Assembly (NCBI GenBank): GCA_002396665.1
Contig: DGYJ01000108.1
Location: 20,992-27,768, forward strand
DNA from: Bdellovibrionaceae bacterium UBA5009
Lineage (GTDB): Bacteria > Bdellovibrionota > Bdellovibrionia > Bdellovibrionales > Bdellovibrionaceae
DNA: 6,777 bases
Direction of reading: 5' to 3'
Shown here: piece after piece, positions 1 through 5,345 of the stretch
Layout of the letters: each line of letters starts with the position of its first letter
Position numbering within the stretch: position 1 is the stretch's first letter
The notes under the pieces: generated by a model
Database searches by the model: none
Told to the model about the DNA's origin: nothing
The model's input: the letters and a program-made list of their open reading frames with translations, nothing else
Program-made: the position numbers and the translations under genes

Positions 1-279
1 CGTGTCGAGCAACTTTACCCATTCCCAGCCCAACAAATTGCTGCAGTTTTAAAATCCTATCCAAAACTAAAAAATGTGGTTTGGACCCAAGAAGAACCTA
101 AAAATATGGGGGCCTTCCAACATATTTACTTCCGCTTCGTCGAACTATTCCAAGCTGACGGCATGAAATGGGATTTAAAATACATTGGCCGTCCGGAAAG
201 ATCTTCACCTGCGACAGGTTCGATCTACAGACACAAAAATGAACAAGCAGAAATTATTAAAAACGTTTTAAGTTTATAA
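1..279 (+). CDS. sucA: 2-oxoglutarate dehydrogenase E1 component, C-terminal fragment
   Basis: The frame is open from base 1 to a TAA stop and encodes the last 92 residues of a larger protein whose start lies to the left of the window. The visible part matches the C-terminal end of thiamine-diphosphate-dependent 2-oxoglutarate dehydrogenase. It begins RVEQLYPFP, continues with VVWTQEEPKNMGAF, and has IGRPERSSPATG near the end; the E. coli SucA tail has equivalent EQLYPFP, WCQEEP.NQGAW and GRPASASPAVG blocks (comparison from memory). E1 decarboxylates 2-oxoglutarate and transfers the succinyl group to the lipoyl arm of E2. The gene directly downstream is that E2, on the same strand 52 bases away, as expected for a sucAB operon. 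The methionine at base 76 is internal and is not a start. The catalytic and ThDP-binding regions are outside the window. Confidence 0.95.
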   Translation, partial: RVEQLYPFPAQQIAAVLKSYPKLKNVVWTQEEPKNMGAFQHIYFRFVELFQADGMKWDLKYIGRPERSSPATGSIYRHKNEQAEIIKNVLSL

Positions 280-284
280 ATTCG

Positions 285-320
285 ATGGGGCCCCTTGGCC
301 CCATTCAAAAAGATTGAATG
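285..320 (+). promoter_or_regulatory. Two overlapping hairpins in the sucA-sucB gap
   Basis: Bases 285-292 (ATGGGGCC) pair perfectly with 297-304 (GGCCCCAT) around a 4-base loop. Bases 302-308 (CATTCAA) pair perfectly with 314-320 (TTGAATG) around a 5-base loop. The two stems share bases 302-304, so both cannot form completely at once. The second stem ends one base before the AGGAG ribosome binding site of sucB. No T-run follows the GC-rich stem, so it is not a standard intrinsic terminator. A role in transcript stability, processing or sucA:sucB translation balance is inference; the pairing itself is visible. Confidence 0.5.
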
Positions 321-325
321 AGGAG
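321..325 (+). promoter_or_regulatory. Ribosome binding site of sucB
   Basis: AGGAG lies 6 bases before the ATG at 332. This is a canonical Shine-Dalgarno sequence and it fixes the sucB start. Confidence 0.85.
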
Positions 326-331
326 TAAACC

Positions 332-1633
332 ATGAAAATAGATGTGAAAGTTCCCGCGGTGGGCGAATCCGTGACCGAGGCAACAATTGGAAGTTGGAAT
401 AAAAAAAATGGTGAATTTGTAAAAAGAAATGATGTCTTATTATTACTTGAAACTGACAAAGCCAGTGTTGAAGTTGTCGCTGAAAACGACGGGGTATTGA
501 ACATCGCCGTCGAAGCTGGACAAACGATCAAAATCGGAAGTGTTGTAGCTTCCATAGACACCGATGGAAAAGCTTCTGCAGGCCCAACAACAAGTGCCTC
601 TGCCGCGACGTCTTCATCTGCTGCTCCAAGTGCAAGTGCTCCCGCTCCTGCGGCAAGTGCTGCCCCGGCGGCCTTTGCAGGAAATGGAGCTTCAGCAAAC
701 ACCCACCTTTCGCCTGCAGTTCAAAAAATCGTGGCCGAAAGAAACATCGACACATCCAGCGTTCAAGGCACGGGTAAAGATGGCCGTCTGACAAAAGGTG
801 ATGTCCTTGGCGCACCTGCTGGCGGCGCACCTGCAGCCACATCAGCTGGTGGTGCAGCTTCTGCAAAATCCCCAGCGCCTGCGAAACCAGCGGCAACACC
901 AATTTTCCCAACTGGGCCAAGCGCTTCTGGAACACAAGAAAAGAAACTTGTGCCAATGACTAATATTCGTAAAAGAATTGCTCAACGCCTGGTTGAGTCC
1001 CAACAATCAACTGCAACTTTGACAACTTTTAACGAAATCGACATGAGCAAAATCAACGATCTTCGCGCCAAGTACAAAGACAAATTCAAAGAGAAATATG
1101 GAATCTCTTTGGGATTCATGGGTCTTTTCACAAAGGCTGCAATTGAAGCCCTGAAGGCCTTTCCTTCGGTCAATGCCTACATCGTCGGCGAGCAAGTGGA
1201 ATATCATAATTACTTCAACATCGGAATGGCCGTCAGCACTGAAAAAGGCTTGATGGTTCCAGTGATTAAGAATGCTGAAAATCTTTCTGTGCCCCAAATC
1301 GAAATGGCAATTCGCGATTTTGCATTGAAGGCCCGTGATGGTAAAATCACTGTGGATGATTTGAATGGTGGAACTTTCTCGATCACCAATGGCGGCGTGT
1401 TTGGATCATTACTTTCAACTCCGATCTTAAACCCTCCACAATCTGCAATTTTAGGTATGCATAAAACTGAAGACCGCGCTGTTGTTATCAATGGTAAAAT
1501 CGAAGTGCGCCCGATGATGTATGTGGCTTTGTCCTATGATCATCGAATGATTGATGGCAAGGAAGCTGTGGGCTTTCTTGTGAAGATCAAAGAAGGCGTC
1601 GAAGACCCAGAACGTCTGTTGATCGAAATCTAA
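332..1633 (+). CDS. sucB: Dihydrolipoyl succinyltransferase, E2 of 2-oxoglutarate dehydrogenase
   Basis: This is the core subunit of the 2-oxoglutarate dehydrogenase complex; it moves the succinyl group from the E1-loaded lipoyl arm to CoA in the cytoplasm. The 433-aa protein has the usual E2 layout. Residues 1-78 form a lipoyl domain with the lipoylated lysine K43 in ETDKASVEV. An Ala/Ser/Pro linker covers about 80-122. A peripheral-subunit-binding domain (LSPAVQKIVAE to GRLTKGDVL) spans about 126-159 and holds E1/E3. A second Ala/Pro linker runs about 161-200, and the acyltransferase domain about 205-433. The catalytic pair is H404 and D408 in SYDHRMIDG. LTTFNEIDM (about 230-238) and GGTFSITNGG.FGSLLSTPILNPPQSAILG are typical of succinyl-transferring rather than acetyl- or branched-chain E2s. 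The length is a little above the usual 400-420, owing to the long linkers. The upstream sucA end and the AGGAG site support the assignment and start. No key residue is missing. Confidence 0.97.
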   Translation: MKIDVKVPAVGESVTEATIGSWNKKNGEFVKRNDVLLLLETDKASVEVVAENDGVLNIAVEAGQTIKIGSVVASIDTDGKASAGPTTSASAATSSSAAPSASAPAPAASAAPAAFAGNGASANTHLSPAVQKIVAERNIDTSSVQGTGKDGRLTKGDVLGAPAGGAPAATSAGGAASAKSPAPAKPAATPIFPTGPSASGTQEKKLVPMTNIRKRIAQRLVESQQSTATLTTFNEIDMSKINDLRAKYKDKFKEKYGISLGFMGLFTKAAIEALKAFPSVNAYIVGEQVEYHNYFNIGMAVSTEKGLMVPVIKNAENLSVPQIEMAIRDFALKARDGKITVDDLNGGTFSITNGGVFGSLLSTPILNPPQSAILGMHKTEDRAVVINGKIEVRPMMYVALSYDHRMIDGKEAVGFLVKIKEGVEDPERLLIEI

Positions 1634-1658
1634 AAAGCAGTTATATATATTCTAAATC

Positions 1659-1688
1659 AAAAGAAGCCGCTGTTGCGGCTTCTTTTTT
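1659..1688 (+). terminator. Intrinsic terminator after sucB
   Basis: Bases 1661-1670 (AAGAAGCCGC) pair perfectly with 1675-1684 (GCGGCTTCTT) around a TGTT loop. Flanking A and T bases extend the stem, and the T-run continues to 1688. It starts 25 bases after the sucB stop. It should end most sucAB transcripts, leaving lpdA dependent on read-through or its own promoter. The A-rich left side means it could also act weakly on the other strand, but no minus-strand gene ends here. Confidence 0.9.
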
Positions 1689-1713
1689 GTAATTTAAGTA
1701 TTGTTCAACGCCC

Positions 1714-1732
1714 TTGATTTACAAGCAATCAA
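1714..1732. repeat. Short inverted repeat upstream of lpdA
   Basis: TTGATT (1714-1719) and AATCAA (1727-1732) are perfect inverted arms around 7 bases, between the sucB terminator and the lpdA ribosome binding site. It could be an operator or a small 5'-leader hairpin, or chance, since 6-bp AT-rich arms are common. I could not find a convincing -35/-10 pair in the 69-base gap. Confidence 0.25.
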
Positions 1733-1747
1733 AGACGTTTCAAAAAT

Positions 1748-1752
1748 TGGAG
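1748..1752 (+). promoter_or_regulatory. Ribosome binding site of lpdA
   Basis: TGGAG sits 5 bases before the ATG at 1758 and supports that start. The protein begins almost at once with the FAD-binding strand, so an earlier start is unlikely. Confidence 0.7.
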
Positions 1753-1757
1753 CATAA

Positions 1758-3221
1758 ATGGAAAATCAATTTGATCTTGTTATCATCGGTTCTGGCCCGG
1801 GTGGATATGTCGGTGCAATTCGCGCGGCCCAGTTGGGATTTAAAGTTGCCGTTGTTGAAAAAGACAAAGGACTTGGCGGAACATGTACCAATGTCGGCTG
1901 CATTCCATCAAAAGCACTTTTGGAAAGCTCTGAACATGTGGCTGCCCTTCAACACGATATGAAAGCCCATGGCATTACTGTGGGCCCAGTCAGTTTTGAT
2001 CTTTCAACGATGATGACCAGAAAAGACAAAGTTGTTGGTTCTTCGAATTCTGGAATTCAGTTTTTGTTTAAAAAAAATAAAATTGAATCCCTGAATGGCT
2101 TCGGTAAAATTTTAAAAGCTGGCGTCGTTGAAGTGACCTTGGCTGATGGTTCAAAACAAAATTTGAATACTAAAAATATTATGATCGCGACGGGATCAAT
2201 TCCAACCGAATTGCCATTTTTAAAATTTAACGAAAAAAATATTGTCTCTAACACTGGTGCGCTGGCACTGACTGCAGTGCCTAAGACTTTACTTGTTGTT
2301 GGTGGCGGTGTGATCGGTCTTGAGCTTGGCTCTGTCTGGAGCCGCCTGGGATCACAAGTGACAGTGATTGAATTTGCTGACCGTATCAGCCCCACCATGG
2401 ACAAAGAAGCCATGGATGTCTTGCAAAAATCTTTGGCCAAAGAAGGCATGAAGTTCATGGTTTCAACCAAAGTCACTGGTAGCCAAATCACCAATGACAA
2501 AACAAAAGGCGAACAAGTCACTTTAGATTTTGAAGTCATGAAAGATGTCGCAGCTAATGGCGGCCTTGGAATTCTGGAAGGCAAAGCAAACACCAAAGGA
2601 CAACTCACTGGTGATGTCGTGCTTGTGGCCACGGGCCGCCGCGCCTTCACCAATGGCTTGGGCTGCGAAGATGTTGGAATTCAAAAAGATCCACAGGGCC
2701 GTATCCAAGTCGATGCCCACTACCAAACTAATATCCCTGGAATCTATGCCATTGGTGATGTAATTGCAGGACCAATGCTTGCTCATAAAGCTGAAGAAGA
2801 GGGCGTTGCCGTTGCTGAAATTCTTGCGGGCCAAGCTGGGCATGTGAATTACAATACTGTCCCAGGAGTCATTTACACTCACCCCGAAGTGGCCAGCGTT
2901 GGCTTGACTGAAGAACAATGCAAAGCCCAGGGCCTCGACGTGAATGTTGGGAAATTTCCATTCATGGCCAATGGCCGCGCCCGCGCCATGAACCAAACCG
3001 ATGGCTTCGTTAAAATCATTGCCGACAAAAAAACAGATCGCATTTTAGGTGGACACATTGTGGGCCCCAAAGCCGGCGAACTACTAGGTGAAATTGTTGT
3101 GGCGATGGAATTCGGCGGAAGCAGTGAAGACCTTGCACGAAGCTTCCATGCCCACCCCACATTAAGTGAAACAATTCGCGAAGCCGCCTTGGCCGTCGAA
3201 AAACGCCAAAGACAGATGTAA
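1758..3221 (+). CDS. lpdA: Dihydrolipoyl dehydrogenase (E3)
   Basis: This FAD-dependent enzyme reoxidises dihydrolipoyl groups on E2 and passes electrons to NAD+. It serves 2-oxoglutarate dehydrogenase and often pyruvate dehydrogenase or the glycine cleavage system too. The 487-aa protein shows the FAD-binding GSGPGG at 11-16, and the redox-active disulfide C43/C48 in GGTCTNVGCIPSKALL. It also has the NAD-binding VVGGGVIGLELG at about 180-191, a second FAD motif GDVIAGPMLAHKAEEEG at 333-349, and the C-terminal dimer-interface active site HAHPTLSE with H466 and E471. All catalytic residues are present. The C-terminal half (IYAIGDV.AGPMLAHKAE, VIYTHPEVA, VGKFPF.AN.RA) resembles mitochondrial-type E3. 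Against my recollection of human DLD, about 18 extra residues sit in the stretch at roughly 258-283. It follows sucB but is separated from it by a terminator, so E3 may be expressed separately to supply several complexes. Confidence 0.97.
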   Translation: MENQFDLVIIGSGPGGYVGAIRAAQLGFKVAVVEKDKGLGGTCTNVGCIPSKALLESSEHVAALQHDMKAHGITVGPVSFDLSTMMTRKDKVVGSSNSGIQFLFKKNKIESLNGFGKILKAGVVEVTLADGSKQNLNTKNIMIATGSIPTELPFLKFNEKNIVSNTGALALTAVPKTLLVVGGGVIGLELGSVWSRLGSQVTVIEFADRISPTMDKEAMDVLQKSLAKEGMKFMVSTKVTGSQITNDKTKGEQVTLDFEVMKDVAANGGLGILEGKANTKGQLTGDVVLVATGRRAFTNGLGCEDVGIQKDPQGRIQVDAHYQTNIPGIYAIGDVIAGPMLAHKAEEEGVAVAEILAGQAGHVNYNTVPGVIYTHPEVASVGLTEEQCKAQGLDVNVGKFPFMANGRARAMNQTDGFVKIIADKKTDRILGGHIVGPKAGELLGEIVVAMEFGGSSEDLARSFHAHPTLSETIREAALAVEKRQRQM

Positions 3222-3310
3222 ATAAGCTGTCATTAATTATTAAGCCAATAAAATGCAAAAGAGCCATTGGAATATTCGGCGTTTTTTAAAGAATAATTGA
3301 TCTGTTTTTA

Positions 3311-4030
3311 TTACTGGCAAACCTTAACCATCAATAAATAGGCCCTTTTTACAGAAGGCTCCTGCGGTAGATTCTGAGTCCAAGATTTTTCAAAAATATC
3401 AGATTTAAATGCATTTGGATCGAATTCAAAAAATACTTTTCGAAGGTAATCAGCACACTTTATTTTTGTGCTCTGGTTTTCAGGAATCACCTTTAATACT
3501 GAAATCAACAATTCAGAACTGATCTTTAATTCTAAATTGGCGTCAGTCATAACTCGTGTTCTTTGCTGCAAACTTTTTAGGCCAAGGTACATAGCCTGGA
3601 TTCGTGTCTCGAAGTTAGTTTGACTTAATACGGCCTTTTCAAAGTTTAACCACTCCTTATTGTAGGCTTCGACAACTTCTGACGGCGACAGTGCTGTTTT
3701 GGGCTCTGCTATGGATCCCTGCTCTTTCTGATCCCTAGCCTGCTGGATATTATCGTTCGGAGTATTCGTTGCATGATTAAGATTCGAGTTGGTATTCACT
3801 GAATCCCCAAGGCCATGCTGTTCAATATCTTTTAATGCGACAGCCTTATCCTTAGCATTTTTTTGCAATGGCAATGCATTGCCATTGGCAACCCCGCCCG
3901 CAGCTTCAGACAGCTTTCCTAGATCACCATCTCGATGCGCAGCTTGTTTTTTTCTAAGATAAGAAAATCCACCGGCCAACGAAACTAAAATTAAAACAAT
4001 TAAAACTGTAAGTATTTTGGACTTGTGCAA
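3311..4030 (-). CDS. Membrane-anchored protein of unknown function
   Basis: I do not recognise this 239-aa protein. Residues 5-24 form one hydrophobic segment (ILTVLIVLILVSLAGGFSYL) preceded by lysines and followed by RKK, which suggests a single N-terminal anchor or an uncleaved signal peptide. Residues about 30-115 are low-complexity and polar (rich in Asn, Asp, Gln, Ala) and are probably a disordered linker. Residues about 116-239 look like a compact, mostly helical domain with two cysteines (C192, C238). If the hydrophobic segment inserts N-in, this domain would lie outside the cytoplasmic membrane. The start is TTG, with GGAG seven bases upstream, inside the last codons of the preceding transglycosylase-like gene. 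The 31-base overlap in another frame suggests translational coupling, so the two products may work together; that is inference. No ATG alternative fits the hydrophobic segment as well. Confidence 0.75.
   Translation of the reverse strand: MHKSKILTVLIVLILVSLAGGFSYLRKKQAAHRDGDLGKLSEAAGGVANGNALPLQKNAKDKAVALKDIEQHGLGDSVNTNSNLNHATNTPNDNIQQARDQKEQGSIAEPKTALSPSEVVEAYNKEWLNFEKAVLSQTNFETRIQAMYLGLKSLQQRTRVMTDANLELKISSELLISVLKVIPENQSTKIKCADYLRKVFFEFDPNAFKSDIFEKSWTQNLPQEPSVKRAYLLMVKVCQ
3866..3887. repeat. Perfect 22-bp palindrome inside a coding region
   Basis: The arm CAATGGCAATG at 3866-3876 is followed with no spacer by its exact reverse complement CATTGCCATTG at 3877-3887, and a run of seven T lies just left (3858-3864). 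It falls in the disordered linker of the 239-aa protein (ANGNALPLQ). The T-run is on the wrong side for an intrinsic terminator on either strand. Confidence 0.7.
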
Positions 4031-5325
4031 ACACCGTCTCCGAATTCTTTATTCAATTTTTTACTTCGACCTGCAGCAAATGTCAGATAGCCTGGGGCCC
4101 CCGTTTTTTGCACTAACCTTAAAAAAAGAGGAAAACTAAATTTATAAGCAACAAGCCTAGCCTCTGATAATTTTCTTAATCGAATGTTTTCTAATTCTTG
4201 ATCCCCACAAGTCCAAAACAAACTCATATCTTGATTTTGAAAATCAAAATCAGCAGCAGTTAATGGCAATTGATGAAGTTCACGGGCATCTAAATAATTT
4301 TTCAAAAATAAAAATGCAGTATGGACGCCAGCGTTGTATCCCGATGTCAGCATCATTTGGCGAAGGGCTGCCATATTGGGCTCGACACCCATTTTTTTAA
4401 GTCTATTTTTAATATTGTAAGTTGCAAAATAACCATCAAAGTTTTCTGTTTCCCTTGGATCATGGAACAAACGACTTCCATCGGCACGCAAAGAATATCC
4501 TGCTGTGTATGTCACACCTGTTTGGATGCGCATCATGTAATGGTAAAACAATCCGGTGTAAAAAATATTTCTTGTTGGGTTTTCTGGCAATCCGATGATG
4601 CTACATCTTTGAGACCCCGCCGAAGAGACAGGACTAAGAATATTTTTTTGCGCAAGAATTCTTTGGCAGGAAGCCTTACCACTTTTACGCATCTGGCTTG
4701 CCATGTAATCAATATGTTTTGCACTCCCGGTCGGAAAATTTTTGACTTCAAAAACCGCAGCAATGGCCGAATCCGTTAACTGCCCGACCCCACCGTCGAA
4801 ACCTTTTCCTAAAGTGTTCGCATGGAATCCACTCTCTAAAAATAATTTTGGAATTAAATCTTTTTGTGGGATGTCCAAGCAGTCCATCACGTCCACATAG
4901 CTATTGTAAATTGTCTGAGTGTATTCTTTTAAAACACAGTGGGTACGCACCCCGCGCCGCGGAGAGCCCGAAGCCACAGGACAGAATGAAAAATATTGCG
5001 ATGGCAAATCCGGAGAAAATAAAAAATTCTTTTGAATATACAGCAAACACTTCGAAGGGAATTCGGCTTCGGGAAATGAACTTCTTTCGCTAGAATACAA
5101 AGCAGGTACAGCCTGCAACCCTTTCAGAAAATACAGCCTCGAATTGCCACAGCTTTCTTCGGTTTCATATTCTGTCGGCTGCGGAGGAACCACAGGGCCT
5201 GGTGGAGGAGGTGGAGGGTCACACACATTCATTTGTGCCAATGCACCAGAAGCCACACCCAGTAACAAAAAAATATAAAATGGCAGAATTAAATTTCTTA
5301 GAAAGCTGAAAATTTGTTTGATCAT
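4000..5325 (-). CDS. Secreted lytic-transglycosylase-like protein
   Basis: Residues 1-30 are a clear signal peptide: K3/R10, a hydrophobic core LILPFYIFLLLGVA, and a likely signal peptidase I site ALA|Q. The mature protein opens with a Pro-rich stretch containing six consecutive prolines (P37-P42). The core shows three blocks of the SLT/lysozyme-like fold in order. LFLESGF has the candidate catalytic acid E164, GGVGQLT (178-184) corresponds to GxxGLMQ, and SGYNAGVHTA (Y330-G333) corresponds to AYNAG. Such enzymes cleave the MurNAc-GlcNAc bond of peptidoglycan in the periplasm. The gap of about 145 residues between the second and third blocks is longer than usual, and a further 108 residues follow YNAG. 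Ten cysteines suggest disulfides in an oxidising compartment. The ATG lies 20 bases after the hutU stop with no good Shine-Dalgarno, so translation may depend on read-through coupling. The fold assignment is fairly likely, but activity and substrate are not shown; a catalytically altered or binding-only homologue is possible. Confidence 0.75.
   Translation of the reverse strand: MIKQIFSFLRNLILPFYIFLLLGVASGALAQMNVCDPPPPPPGPVVPPQPTEYETEESCGNSRLYFLKGLQAVPALYSSERSSFPEAEFPSKCLLYIQKNFLFSPDLPSQYFSFCPVASGSPRRGVRTHCVLKEYTQTIYNSYVDVMDCLDIPQKDLIPKLFLESGFHANTLGKGFDGGVGQLTDSAIAAVFEVKNFPTGSAKHIDYMASQMRKSGKASCQRILAQKNILSPVSSAGSQRCSIIGLPENPTRNIFYTGLFYHYMMRIQTGVTYTAGYSLRADGSRLFHDPRETENFDGYFATYNIKNRLKKMGVEPNMAALRQMMLTSGYNAGVHTAFLFLKNYLDARELHQLPLTAADFDFQNQDMSLFWTCGDQELENIRLRKLSEARLVAYKFSFPLFLRLVQKTGAPGYLTFAAGRSKKLNKEFGDGVCTSPKYLQF
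4038..4041 (-). promoter_or_regulatory. Ribosome binding site deciding a TTG start
   Basis: Read on the minus strand, GGAG lies 7 bases before the TTG at 4030-4028. It sits inside the 3' end of the transglycosylase-like gene and is the main reason to accept TTG as the start of the 239-aa protein. Confidence 0.6.
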
Positions 5326-5345
5326 TGCAAAATCATAATCAGTTT

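Noticed and set aside
580..910. Ala/Ser/Pro-rich repeats in sucB as a DNA repeat element
   Set aside because: They are the normal flexible linkers flanking the subunit-binding domain of E2 proteins; there is no regular DNA unit.
274..956. Minus-strand open frames opposite sucB (274-702 and 528-956)
   Set aside because: They mirror the Ala/Pro linker codons of a clear E2 gene, have no ribosome binding site or recognisable domain, and are coding shadows.
3244..3287. Possible terminator between the convergent lpdA and 239-aa genes
   Set aside because: GCC (3263-3265) and GGC (3278-3280) before six T, or CCAAT/ATTGG (3245-3249 with 3266-3270), give only 3-5 bp stems with large loops. This is too weak to call.
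5215..5240. Lipoprotein signal at C35 of the transglycosylase-like protein
   Set aside because: The residues before C35 (QMNV) do not form a lipobox, whereas ALA|Q at 30/31 fits signal peptidase I.
5322..5336. Tiny reading frame MILQ before the transglycosylase-like gene, its TGA overlapping that gene's ATG
   Set aside because: It looks like a coupling leader, but it has no ribosome binding site and such short frames are frequent by chance.
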